DNA of 37,889 nucleotides from Actinomycetes bacterium. GTDB taxonomy: Bacteria > Bacillota > Sulfobacillia > Sulfobacillales > JAIMBI01. The stretch lies in NCBI GenBank assembly GCA_023565505.1, contig JAIMBI010000029.1, forward strand, positions 1 through 37,889, written 5' to 3'. The position numbers and the translations under genes were made by a program. The number at the start of each line of letters is the position of its first letter. Position 1 is the stretch's first letter. Shown here piece by piece: positions 15,362 through 22,720 of the stretch. Below the pieces are notes generated by a model that had not been told where the DNA came from, searched no databases, and worked only from the letters and a program-made list of their open reading frames with translations.

Positions 15362-15769
15362 GGCCTCTCCCTCCCGGGCGTCCGCCCCTTGTCTCGCCCC
15401 ATGGTACCGCATCCGGCCCGCCCGGGGATCCCGGTCGCCCCGTCCCGCGCCGTCCTCGCGCCCGCCTCGCCTCTCCCATTCCCCCCGTTCCCGACCATGC
15501 CATACCCTCCCCTGACCTACCAGTCCCTACCATCCCGCCCAATCACCGGGAGCGGACCCCGAATCCGCCGTGCGCCGGAGGCCGCGCGGCGGCGCAGCCT
15601 CCGCCGGCCGCGGCCCGTCCTCGCCGGGCAGCGGCCCCCCGCGTACGGTGGTAGCAAGCCGGTCCCGCCGCCCGGTCCGCGCCGTGGGACCGCCGGCCCG
15701 GCTTCGCCCGGACCCACCGCCCGGCCGCTCGGACAGATCCCGGCCGGGTCTCGGAAGGAGGATGCCCCC

Positions 15770-16417
15770 GTGACCTATTTCGCCTGGCTTCTGGCCACCG
15801 CCGGTCTCCCCTACGGACCGACCCCCGTCACGCCGCCGCCGGCCGCCCCGCCCCCGCCGGCGGCCGTCGCCCCCGCGCCGCCGACCGCGACCGTCGCGGC
15901 GGCCTACACCACCATGCGGGCGGTGCTCGACGCGGCGGCCGGCGCGGCAACCCCCGCCCCCGCCCCGCCGGCCCCGGCCGCGCCCGCCCCGGCACCGTCG
16001 GGCCCGCCGGCCCCCGCCGTCCCGAGCGGCGATCCCGCCGCGACCCTCGTCGCCCTGGTCAACGCGGCGCGGACGTCGGCGGGCCTCCCGCCCTACCGCG
16101 TCAACCCCGTGCTGATGCAGCTGGCCGCCGAGCGCGCCCGGGCGCTGGCCCGGACCGGCCTGTTCACCCACGACATCCCGGGGCTCGGATTGCCGCTCGC
16201 CATGGAGCAGGCCGCCGGCTTGTCCGCCTGGGGCATGGGTGCCGAGAACCTCGCCGAGGCGGGGAGCGTCGCGCAGGCGTTCGCCCTCCTCATGGCCTCC
16301 CCGGAGCACCGGGCCAACATCCTGAACCCCTACGAGACGCAGATCGGCGTCGGGGTCGCCCCCCTGCCAAGCGGCGGCGTGGTCGTCTCGCAGTTGTTCC
16401 TCGGGCCGGCCTTCTGA
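15770..16417 (+). CDS. CAP/SCP-domain (YkwD-like) protein
   Basis: A 215-residue protein from GTG 15770, with GGAAGGAGG eight bases upstream. A short hydrophobic start (YFAWLLATAGL) may be a signal segment. About 70 proline/alanine-rich residues follow as a linker, then the CAP domain from about residue 85: LVALVNAARTSAGLPPYRVN, LFTHDIPGLGLPLAME, GAENLAEAGSVAQAFALLMA, SPEHRANILNPYETQIGVGV. The E-N-L-A and SPEHRANIL motifs carry the usual glutamate and histidine of the CAP cavity. In spore-formers such proteins act outside the cell or in the spore coat. The molecular role is not known. Confidence 0.8.
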   Translation: MTYFAWLLATAGLPYGPTPVTPPPAAPPPPAAVAPAPPTATVAAAYTTMRAVLDAAAGAATPAPAPPAPAAPAPAPSGPPAPAVPSGDPAATLVALVNAARTSAGLPPYRVNPVLMQLAAERARALARTGLFTHDIPGLGLPLAMEQAAGLSAWGMGAENLAEAGSVAQAFALLMASPEHRANILNPYETQIGVGVAPLPSGGVVVSQLFLGPAF

Positions 16418-16469
16418 GCCGGGCTCTCTCGTCCCGCCCGGCATACGCTGGGAGGAGGGAGGGATTCCC

Positions 16470-17015
16470 ATGAGCGGTGGCGGCCGCATCCGCCTGGCGG
16501 ACGGCGGGTTTCGCAGCGAAGCGGTGGAGGCGCTCCGGACGCGCCTTCGGCCCCTCGGCCTGGTCGCCGAGGACCAGGGGGCGCTCGTGCTCCTCGTCCG
16601 GGCCGGCCCCCGACCCGCGTTGGCCGTCGGCCCCCAGGGCTTCCGCGCGGCGCGGGAGCTGGCGGGGTGGATCGGGCGGGGGCTGAAGCTTTCCGCCCCG
16701 AGCTGGCCCACTCTGGGCCTGGGCCCCGGCCCGACCGTGGCCTTGAGCTGGCCCGACACGACCTTCGCCGACGCGCTGGCTGACCGGCTGGCCCAGGCGG
16801 TGGCCCTCTGGAGCCTGTGGGCCACAGGCGACTTCGCCCGCTGGGCGCTGGCCGCCCCGCCGCCCGCGCCGACCGCCCCGTCCCCGGCGGCGCCGCCGCC
16901 CCCGCCGCCGCGCCCCGCCGGGCCCGCCCTGGTGAGCCACACCGTGGTCACGCGCCCGGGCTGGCCCGCATCCCCGCCGCCCCCCGCGGCGCGGGCGCCG
17001 GGCCGGGGCGGCTGA
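16470..17015 (+). CDS. Hypothetical protein with proline-rich tail
   Basis: A 181-residue protein from ATG 16470 with GGGAGGAGGGAGGG just upstream, 52 bases after the CAP gene, so probably in the same operon. The first 125 residues alternate strands and helices (EALRTRLRPLGLVAEDQGAL, RAARELAGWIGRGLKL, LADRLAQAVALWSLWATGD) and look like a small folded domain. The last 50 residues are a proline/alanine-rich tail. I do not recognise the family. There is no signal peptide or transmembrane helix. A cell-envelope or spore-related accessory role is suggested only by the neighbours. Confidence 0.55.
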   Translation: MSGGGRIRLADGGFRSEAVEALRTRLRPLGLVAEDQGALVLLVRAGPRPALAVGPQGFRAARELAGWIGRGLKLSAPSWPTLGLGPGPTVALSWPDTTFADALADRLAQAVALWSLWATGDFARWALAAPPPAPTAPSPAAPPPPPPRPAGPALVSHTVVTRPGWPASPPPPAARAPGRGG

Positions 17016-17071
17016 CGCTAGCCCCGGGGTCCGGGCGACCCCCTCGTCTCCCACGCGCCGCCCTTCCCGCG

Positions 17072-17107
17072 CGACGAGGCCCGGGGTTCGAACCCCGGGC
17101 CTCGTCG
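17072..17107. terminator. 36-bp perfect palindrome between convergent genes
   Basis: Positions 17072-17089 and 17090-17107 are exact reverse complements, centred on TTCGAA, giving a 16-bp stem with a 4-base loop on either strand. It lies 57 bases after the hypothetical gene's stop and 16 bases beyond the stop of the convergent cysteine-rich gene, which fits a bidirectional terminator. Confidence 0.7.
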
Positions 17108-17122
17108 TGGCGCGAGCCCGCC

Positions 17123-17686
17123 TCAGGCCTGCTGCGGCGGGAAGAGCGGCGACGGCGGACACGGGAGCAGGGGCCCCGTCTGGCACGGCGCCGGCTCGCA
17201 GAAGCCGTAGCTCGGCACCAGGAGCTGCACCGTGGCCGTCGTCTGGGCCAGGAGGCACAGGGTCACCGTGCAGGCCACGGTGCTGAGCCCCGTGACCACG
17301 CAGGTGCAGGACGCCGAGAGGATGGCGCACGAGGGCGTCGTCCCGGTCGGGTTGTACAGCGCGATGGTCGGCGTCGCCACGATGGTCTCGGTCACGGTGG
17401 GGGTGCCGAGCCCGCAGGTGAGGTCCAGTACGGCGCTCACCACGAAGGTGACGTTGTTGATGGAGTCGGTGCCGGTGGGCGTCACCGCCCCGACGGTGCA
17501 GGTCGATGCCGCGAGGTTGACGGCGCAGGTCACGGGCGAGGTGCAGCCGACGACGGTGAACGTGCCGCTCGCCGTGATGGTCTGCACGCACGAGGCGTAG
17601 ACCTTTTCCACCACGATGCAGTCGATCTCCGTCGGCGGGGGACAGCCCGTCGTCGGACAAGGGCCCGGGGTGACTGGGTCGGGCAT
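17123..17686 (-). CDS. Cysteine-rich, threonine-rich beta protein, probable spore coat/exosporium type
   Basis: A 187-residue protein from ATG 17686, with AAAGGAG ten bases upstream. It has 16 cysteines. The N-terminal part reads CPPPTEIDCIVVEKVYASC, resembling the ‘C-I-V-V-E-K-V-[FY]-x-S-C’ opening of coat and exosporium-like proteins of Bacillota. The middle is a run of threonine/valine-rich strands (ASGTFTVVGCTSPVTCAVNL, TPTVTETIVATPTIALYNPT) spaced by cysteines. The end is proline-rich. No signal peptide is seen, as expected for coat proteins made in the mother cell. Disulfide cross-linking is likely. The assignment rests on composition and the N-terminal motif only. It is preceded by an AT-rich promoter-like patch at 17801-17825. 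Confidence 0.55.
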   Translation of the reverse strand: MPDPVTPGPCPTTGCPPPTEIDCIVVEKVYASCVQTITASGTFTVVGCTSPVTCAVNLAASTCTVGAVTPTGTDSINNVTFVVSAVLDLTCGLGTPTVTETIVATPTIALYNPTGTTPSCAILSASCTCVVTGLSTVACTVTLCLLAQTTATVQLLVPSYGFCEPAPCQTGPLLPCPPSPLFPPQQA

Positions 17687-17800
17687 GCTGGGTACTCCTT
17701 TCGACGCAGAGCGGTTGTCAGCCGGGTCCGCGGCCGGATGGGCCGGGACCGGCCGGGGGGCGGGCGACGGCCATCCTGCCCCTCCGTCGACCGCCCGCTC

Positions 17801-17843
17801 CGGCCAATTGCTACATATTCCCAGCGATGCCAAGTGTGACAGC
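17801..17843 (-). promoter_or_regulatory. AT-rich promoter candidate ahead of the cysteine-rich protein
   Basis: On the minus strand this patch reads TTGGCATCGCTGG followed by GAATATGTAGCAATTGG, an isolated AT-rich island about 120 bases before the start codon. The TATGTA/ATATGTA core could be a -10 box of a sporulation sigma factor, but it does not match a consensus closely. This is an inference. Confidence 0.3.
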
Positions 17844-17947
17844 CCGGCGCCGAAACCGCGCCGCCGGCGCGGGCCCCACCCGCGCCGTTCGACCCCCGCC
17901 GACACGCGGCGCCCCGGTGGGCGGCGCCGGCGCGGCGGTCCCACCCT

Positions 17948-18832
17948 TCACGGACTCTCGGGATCCGTGGCCGCCTCCGACGGCTCGACCGGCCCCTCCG
18001 CGGCCGCCGGCACGCCCTCCGTCTCCGGCTCCTCCGGCGGCCGGGCCTCCGGCGGCTTGGCGTAGGCCTCGAGCAGGAGGTCGACGAAGTCGTCGGCCGT
18101 TTCCCACACCGGGTAGTGGCCGGTCTCCGGCAGGACCGTCAGGCGGAACCGCGGCCAGGCCGCCCACGCCGCCCGGCGGACGGCTCCGGGCGACGCCAGG
18201 GGGTCGTACTCCCCCGCCAGCACGTCGACGGGGAGGTCCGGCGCCTCAAGCCGCGCCAGCCACGTGTCGAAGGTGGCCGCCGCACTCCGCGCGTGCTCGA
18301 GCTGCGAGCGGCCCGCCTCCCAGGTGGTGTGGGCCATGTCCTGGGCGGCCGCCATCAGCCGGGCGGTGGCGACCGGTCGCGCCCGCGCCCCGGCGAGCTG
18401 CTCGTAGAGCCGCCTCGGGTCCTCCAGCGAGGCCGCCCACGCGTCCACCCCCTCCGCAGCCCCGAGCGGCGGCGCCACCAGGAAGAGGCCCGCCACCAGG
18501 TCCGGCGCCTCCTGGGCCAGACGGAGCGCGACCAGCGCCCCGTAGCCGTGGCCGACCACCCACACCGGCCGCGCCCGGAGCGCCTCGGCCACCACGGCGG
18601 CGTCGGCCGCCTCCCGGGCGAGGCCGTAACCCGTCTCGGGCCGGTCGGACCGCCCGGTCCCCCGGGGGTCGTAGGCGACCACGGGCACCCGCTCGGCCAG
18701 GCGCGGCAGACACTCCTCGTAGAAGCGCGCCGAGGCCAGCCAGTCGGGGATGAGGAGGACGGCGGGGCCGCCGGGCGGCCCCGCCTCGCGGCAGGCGATG
18801 CGCACGCCGTCCTCCGCGAGCACGATGGGCAC
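17948..18832 (-). CDS. Alpha/beta-hydrolase fold protein with glycine in place of the nucleophilic serine
   Basis: A 294-residue protein. GTG 18832 is preferred because CAGGGAGGTGG sits 6 bases ahead; a GTG at 18841 overlaps that ribosome binding site. The canonical order is visible: strand VLLIPDWLASARFYEEC, VVAYDPRGTGRSDRPETGYG, the nucleophile elbow WVVGHGYGALVALRLAQEAP, the acid in DVLAGEYDPLASPG, and the histidine in VLPETGHYPVW. The elbow should read G-H-S-x-G but reads G-H-G-Y-G, so the catalytic serine is missing while the acid and histidine remain. It may be a pseudoenzyme, a cofactor-independent oxygenase-like protein, or a binding protein. The acidic C-terminal tail (PPEEPETEG) is unusual. 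Confidence 0.75.
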   Translation of the reverse strand: MPIVLAEDGVRIACREAGPPGGPAVLLIPDWLASARFYEECLPRLAERVPVVAYDPRGTGRSDRPETGYGLAREAADAAVVAEALRARPVWVVGHGYGALVALRLAQEAPDLVAGLFLVAPPLGAAEGVDAWAASLEDPRRLYEQLAGARARPVATARLMAAAQDMAHTTWEAGRSQLEHARSAAATFDTWLARLEAPDLPVDVLAGEYDPLASPGAVRRAAWAAWPRFRLTVLPETGHYPVWETADDFVDLLLEAYAKPPEARPPEEPETEGVPAAAEGPVEPSEAATDPESP

Positions 18833-18916
18833 GAGAACCACCTCCCTGTCGGTTGTCCCAGTCTATGCGGCCCGCCCCCCGATTCTTCCGCCGGCCTTTC
18901 CGCCCCCCGCCGCCGC

Positions 18917-19075
18917 TCAGATCCCGCAGCCGCAGTGGCACCAGCACGGACCGTCGCACGCACAGCAGAGCGCCTCGGTGCAGAGACACCCGCAGGTGCA
19001 CGGGCCGTCGCAACCGCAACCGCACGTGCAGGACGTTTTGCACCCGCAACGATCCGGGGTCAAGGTCGTGTCCAT
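18917..19075 (-). CDS. Metallothionein-like peptide, 52 residues with 17 cysteines
   Basis: ATG 19075 follows GGGGAGGGG by 5-6 bases, and the frame ends at TGA 18917-18919. The translation starts MDTTLTPDRCGCKTSCTCGC. Cysteines stand at residues 10, 12, 16, 18, 20, 22, 26, 28, 30, 32, 37, 38, 40, 44, 46, 48 and 50, mostly as C-x-C. Two related blocks, CDGPCTCGC and CDGPCWCHCGC, suggest an internal duplication. There is one tryptophan, one histidine and no methionine after the start. One third cysteine in C-x-C spacing is typical of metallothioneins that bind Zn, Cd or Cu(I) clusters. A disulfide-linked coat peptide is the alternative. It lies between the SPW gene and the alpha/beta-hydrolase gene, all on the minus strand. 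Confidence 0.7.
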   Translation of the reverse strand: MDTTLTPDRCGCKTSCTCGCGCDGPCTCGCLCTEALCCACDGPCWCHCGCGI

Positions 19076-19124
19076 GCCCACCCCTCCCCGCCTAGCGTGA
19101 CCCGCCCGGGCGCAAAACAGAACC

Positions 19125-19148
19125 GGGGAGCGGCAAAAGCCGCTCCCC
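19125..19148 (-). terminator. Intrinsic terminator of the SPW gene
   Basis: GGGGAGCGGC, loop of four, and its exact complement (19125-19134 / 19139-19148), followed on the minus strand by a T-rich stretch (TTCTGTTTT). It lies 30 bases after the SPW stop, so it separates that gene from the cysteine-rich peptide. Confidence 0.75.
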
Positions 19149-19177
19149 GCGCCACGCGCGCAAGAGGCAGCGGAACG

Positions 19178-19549
19178 TCACGACGCGCGCGCGTGCGGCG
19201 CACCGCCGTGCGAGGCCTCGCGCTCGGACCGGTCGAGCGCCTCCCACAGCCCGGCGGCCAAGGTCGCCGCACCGACCAGCAGCGTGGTCCACAGCATGCC
19301 GGCCTGGCTCACAAACCCGTAGAACCACGGCGTGAGCGCCAAGTAGAGGCCGAACAGCGCGAACAGGTAGTCGCGCCACGCCAGCCGACGCCGGTCCACC
19401 AGCGCCCACACACTGCCGATGAGGATCAAACCACCGAGAATGATAGCCGTCCACGTGTACGCGTTCGACGCCACGGGATTCAGGATCCACGCCGACAGCA
19501 CGAACCAGGCCCCGAAGATGGCCAGCGCCCAGCGACGCCACATCGTCAT
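19178..19549 (-). CDS. SPW-repeat membrane protein
   Basis: A 123-residue protein from ATG 19549, with GGAGGTGAA six bases upstream; a second ATG lies two codons in. Four hydrophobic segments form two pairs, each pair opening with an SPW-like motif: WFVLSAWILNPVA near residue 15 and LYLALTPWFYGF near residue 70. This is the PF03779 arrangement. The end is a short charged tail (RSEREASHGG). SPW proteins are small inner-membrane proteins of unknown role, often in stress or envelope contexts. It has its own terminator downstream and about 360 bases of non-coding DNA upstream. Confidence 0.8.
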   Translation of the reverse strand: MTMWRRWALAIFGAWFVLSAWILNPVASNAYTWTAIILGGLILIGSVWALVDRRRLAWRDYLFALFGLYLALTPWFYGFVSQAGMLWTTLLVGAATLAAGLWEALDRSEREASHGGAPHARAS

Positions 19550-19914
19550 CGTCGTTCACCTCCGTCCTTCGCGTTCTCGAAGCGCCTTGACGCTTCCACC
19601 TGTGGTGTAGCACGCGGGACCCCGCCTGGTAAGCGCGGCCACGGCGGGCCTGGCGGCCCGGACGGCCTTGCCTCCTGCCGGGAGCCTAATTATGTAACCT
19701 TTCAGAGCCGTCCGCGGGCGGACGATGTCCTGCGGGTCCGCGTGCGTGCGCGCTTTCCCGGGATCCGGATCTGCCGGATTCCGCCAGGCCCGGCCCCCGG
19801 CCCCGCCGGCGCTGCAGGAGCCGGAGGCCCGTCCGGCGAATACGGACGCGCTCGACGGCCGGCGAACGCCGTCGGGACGTCCCGTCCGACACTGCCCCGA
19901 AGGTCGGTGATGGT
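19550..19914. other. Divergent spacer between the SPW and deacetylase genes
   Basis: 365 bases without a convincing gene. It must hold both promoters. An AT-richer patch (CTAATTATGTAACCTTTC near 19686-19703) is the only local promoter-like composition. Confidence 0.4.
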
Positions 19915-20727
19915 GTGCGCGCACACCGCTGGGTCCTCGTGGGGGCCGCCCTGCTCGCCGGCCTGGCGCTGGGCCGTCCCCTGGGCCGCGCCGTCCATGC
20001 GCCGCCGCCGGCGCCCTCGGCCCGCCCGCGGCCGGCGACGGCCGCGCGGGCGACCGGGCCGATGCCCCCGACGGTGTACCTCACCATCGACGACGGGCCG
20101 AATCCCGTCGGCACCCCGAAGGTCCTCGACATCCTGCGCCGGTGCCACGTCCGGGTGACGTTCTTCGTCATCGGGATGCACGCGGCTGCCTACCCGGATC
20201 TGCTCCGGGCGATGTACCGGGAGGGCAACGCCATCGGCGACCACACCTGGGACCACGACTACGCCCTCTGCTACCGGTCGCCGGAGGCGGCACTGGCCGA
20301 GTTCGACCACGCCGCCCGGGTCATCCACCGCATCCTGGGCATCTGGCCGCACATCGCCCGGGCCCCGGGCGGGACCTGGGGCAACTTCACCCCCGAGACC
20401 TTCCGCCTGCTCGCGGCCGCAGGCTACCGCGTGTACAACTGGAACGCCTCGGTGGGCGACTCGTCCCTCGCGCCGGTGCCGCCGGCGGTGGAGCTCGCGC
20501 GCGTCGAGGCCCAGACGCGCGGCACGGGCCCCTACATCGTGCTGATGCACGACGACCATCCCAACACCGTTGCGGCGCTCCCGGCCATCATCCAGTACTT
20601 CCGGCGCCGGGGGTTCCGCTTCGGGCTGCTCACCGACCCGGACGTGCCGAAGAGCCTCGAGGCCACCTGGGTCCCGTTCAAGTACGCCCCGTGGGTGGGG
20701 GGCACGGGTTTAGGCCGGAAGGTGTGA
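19915..20727 (+). CDS. Polysaccharide deacetylase (NodB homology domain)
   Basis: A 270-residue protein starting at GTG 19915. An N-terminal signal or membrane anchor (WVLVGAALLAGLALG) is followed by a proline-rich stalk and the NodB domain from about residue 52: YLTIDDGPNPVGTPKVLDIL with Asp59/Asp60, RVTFFVIG, GDHTWDHDYA with metal ligands His110 and His114, IARAPGGTWGN, GYRVYNWNAS, and YIVLMHDDHPNTV with the catalytic histidine. It would remove N-acetyl groups from peptidoglycan or another surface glycan outside the membrane, using a divalent metal. The family often acts in spore cortex or lysozyme resistance. The niaR gene follows after 39 bases but has its own -10 box. Confidence 0.85.
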   Translation: MRAHRWVLVGAALLAGLALGRPLGRAVHAPPPAPSARPRPATAARATGPMPPTVYLTIDDGPNPVGTPKVLDILRRCHVRVTFFVIGMHAAAYPDLLRAMYREGNAIGDHTWDHDYALCYRSPEAALAEFDHAARVIHRILGIWPHIARAPGGTWGNFTPETFRLLAAAGYRVYNWNASVGDSSLAPVPPAVELARVEAQTRGTGPYIVLMHDDHPNTVAALPAIIQYFRRRGFRFGLLTDPDVPKSLEATWVPFKYAPWVGGTGLGRKV

Positions 20728-20737
20728 CCCCGCCCGG

Positions 20738-20743
20738 TATAAT
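20738..20743 (+). promoter_or_regulatory. Perfect -10 box ahead of niaR
   Basis: TATAAT directly after the deacetylase stop, 24 bases before ATG 20767. The -35 position (about 20715) is a poor match, so this may be a regulated promoter. NiaR proteins usually repress NAD-salvage genes and may bind here. Confidence 0.5.
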
Positions 20744-20766
20744 TCGGGAGGGGTGAGCCGCACGCC

Positions 20767-21276
20767 ATGCGCCGCCAACGCATCCTCGAACTGCTGCAAG
20801 CGGCCCAGGAGCCGGTGCCGGGCGCCGTCCTGGCGGAGGCGCTGGGCGTGTCCCGTCAGGCCATCGTGCACGATGTCGCCGTCCTGCGCGCCCAGGGCGC
20901 GCCCATCGAGGCCACGACCCGCGGCTACGTCCTGCCCCGCCCCTCCGGCGTGACGGCCGTGTTCATGGTCCGCCATCCCCCGGAGGCCACCGCCGCCGAG
21001 CTTTACGCCCTGGTGGACGCCGGCCTCACCGTGGTCGACGTCCTGGTCGAGCACCCCATCTACGGCGAGCTCCGGGGCGGCCTGGACCTCCAGTCGCGCC
21101 ACGACGTGGACGTGTTCCTCGCGCGCATCGGCGAGGACCGGCGCGGCCTCCTGAGTCGTCTGACCGGGGGCCTCCACTGGCACACCGTCCGGGGCCGCGA
21201 CGCCGAGGCCGTCGCCCGGGGCCGGGCGGCCCTCCAGGCCCTCGGGATCTGGCTCGACGAGGCGCCGAACCGCTGA
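20767..21276 (+). CDS. niaR: NiaR-type transcriptional repressor of NAD synthesis (HTH + 3H domain)
   Basis: A 169-residue regulator. The N-terminal winged helix reads MRRQRILELLQAAQEPVPGA and LAEALGVSRQAIVHDVAVLR. The C-terminal 3H domain has HPIYGELRGGLDLQSRHDVD, LLSRLTGGLHWHTVRGRD and a final helix. The three conserved histidines of the 3H domain, which bind metal next to the nicotinate effector, can be placed in VEHPIYGEL, SRHDVDVF and GLHWHTV. NiaR/YrxA represses niacin uptake and NAD synthesis genes when niacin is plentiful. None of those targets is in the window, so it regulates at a distance and possibly itself. Confidence 0.85.
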   Translation: MRRQRILELLQAAQEPVPGAVLAEALGVSRQAIVHDVAVLRAQGAPIEATTRGYVLPRPSGVTAVFMVRHPPEATAAELYALVDAGLTVVDVLVEHPIYGELRGGLDLQSRHDVDVFLARIGEDRRGLLSRLTGGLHWHTVRGRDAEAVARGRAALQALGIWLDEAPNR

Positions 21277-21293
21277 GCGGCGCGCGGCCGCGG

Positions 21294-21314
21294 GACGGCC
21301 CTCCTGGGGCCGTC
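21294..21314. terminator. Bidirectional hairpin between niaR and the esterase
   Basis: GACGGCCC (21294-21301) and GGGCCGTC (21307-21314) form an 8-bp stem with a 5-base loop in the 39-base gap between two convergent stops. There is no T-run. Confidence 0.55.
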
Positions 21315-21315
21315 G

Positions 21316-22320
21316 TCACGCCCCGAGAGAGCGGAAGAAAGCCCACATGACCGCGGCGGCCGAGGGGGTGCCGCCTCCGCCGGCAGGCCAGGTGTGGCTG
21401 CCCCCGGCGTACACGCCCAGGGCCACCCGGCGGCCGGCGGCGCAGCGGGTCCACACCGTGAGGCGGAGCGTCCCCGCCGTCGTGCCGGCGGGCGGCGCCG
21501 CGCACCGGTCCGCCGCCACGTAGGCGTCCGTCTCCCCGACCACGGTCGGCTCGGTGAAGCCGTTCTCCACCCGGGCGGGGCCGGCCGGCCCGACGGTCAC
21601 CTCCGGGTCCCCGGTCGACGCCAGCTCCAGCACCGACATGGGCGGCAGGGGGTCGCAGCGGGTCGCCGCCGTGGCGCCGTACACGGCGACCCCGCGGAAC
21701 AGCTTCGGCTCGGCGCACGCCAGGGTGAGCGCCATCTTGCCGCCGTTGCTGTAGCCGGCCAGGTACACCCGCCGGGGCGAGGCGTCGGGCATGGCCGTCA
21801 GGACCGCCCGGAGCACCGCCCTAAGCCCCGCCACGTCGTTCACCCGGGCGGCCCAGGCCGCGCCGCAGCAGGCCCCGGCGTTCCACGACTCGTCGTAGCC
21901 CGTGGGATAGACCAGAATGGCCGGGCCGGTGACCGCGGGAAAGCCGGTGCGCTCCTCCTCCAAGGCCGGGGTCGCCCCCTGGCCGTGCAGCACCATCAGC
22001 ACCGGCAGCGGTGTCGGGCTCGGGGCCGCGGGTCGCGTGACCCGGTACTGGTAGACGACGCCGTCCACCGCGAGGCGGGAGACCGTCGTGACCCACTCCA
22101 CCGGGGGCGGCGCGGCCCGGTGGAGGGACATCGCGCTCCGGGGACTCGTCGTGGCCGAGGCCGAGCGGATCGGCGTGCCGGCGACGCGCGGCGCCGCCCG
22201 GCCCCCCGCCAGGATCCCCGCCGCCACGAGGAGGGCCGCCGCCGCCCATCCCCGCCGCACCAGCCCCCCGGCCCGCCCGCCCGCCGGCCGCCGCCCGTCC
22301 CGCCGCTTCGTCCTCCGCAA
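21316..22320 (-). CDS. PHB-depolymerase-family (LpqC-like) secreted esterase
   Basis: About 334 residues from TTG 22320. The frame is open upstream to ATG 22368, but a TTGACA at 22403-22408 would put the transcript start almost at that ATG. A lysine/arginine-rich start and the segment GWAAAALLVAAGILAGG make a signal anchor. The hydrolase domain has VLMVLHGQGATPALEEE, VYPTGYDESWNAGACCG, VNDVAGLRAVLRAVL, RRVYLAGYSNGGKMALTLAC with the nucleophilic serine in G-x-S-x-G, and VYAGGSHTWPAGG with the catalytic histidine. The ACCG and GYSNGG blocks are typical of the PHB depolymerase / feruloyl-esterase-like group. It probably cleaves extracellular esters. The specific substrate is unknown. Confidence 0.8.
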   Translation of the reverse strand: MRRTKRRDGRRPAGGRAGGLVRRGWAAAALLVAAGILAGGRAAPRVAGTPIRSASATTSPRSAMSLHRAAPPPVEWVTTVSRLAVDGVVYQYRVTRPAAPSPTPLPVLMVLHGQGATPALEEERTGFPAVTGPAILVYPTGYDESWNAGACCGAAWAARVNDVAGLRAVLRAVLTAMPDASPRRVYLAGYSNGGKMALTLACAEPKLFRGVAVYGATAATRCDPLPPMSVLELASTGDPEVTVGPAGPARVENGFTEPTVVGETDAYVAADRCAAPPAGTTAGTLRLTVWTRCAAGRRVALGVYAGGSHTWPAGGGGTPSAAAVMWAFFRSLGA

Positions 22321-22379
22321 TGCCGACCCCCCCGGAAACGTCGCCCGCGCCGGCCCGCGCGCCGGCACCCGGCAGTACG

Positions 22380-22408
22380 GTACCGCGCGGGTGTTAAGCC
22401 ATTGTCAA
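22380..22408 (-). promoter_or_regulatory. Candidate promoter of the esterase
   Basis: On the minus strand, TTGACA (22408-22403), a 17-base spacer and CGGTAC (22385-22380). The -35 is perfect and the -10 is poor. It supports a start codon downstream of 22368. Confidence 0.4.
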
Positions 22409-22720
22409 GAACGCGTCGTGATCCCAGAGTGTCACCGCGTCCCCCGGCCGAACCGCCCGACCCGCCTCCCCGGCGTTGACCCCGCCGCGCCGCCGATGGT
22501 AGCATGCAACCGACGAACCCCCGGTCCCGCGGCGGAACGGGGTGGCCCGCCCGGCGCCGGGCGCCGGCGGGTGTTGCGTTTTTTGTTTTTTGCGCCCGCC
22601 GGCGTCCAGCCCGGATCGGCAGGAAACCGGCCCGCCGGCGGGGAAGTCCGACCCGCCCGACGCCTCCCCGTCCCGCGGGGGCGTCTCCCACTTCGAGACC
22701 GTCCGAAGGAGCGTTGCCAC

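Noticed and set aside
17083..17096. tRNA T-arm-like GGGGTTCGAACCCC
   Set aside because: It is part of a 36-bp perfect palindrome. There is no acceptor stem, D-arm, anticodon arm or CCA around it.
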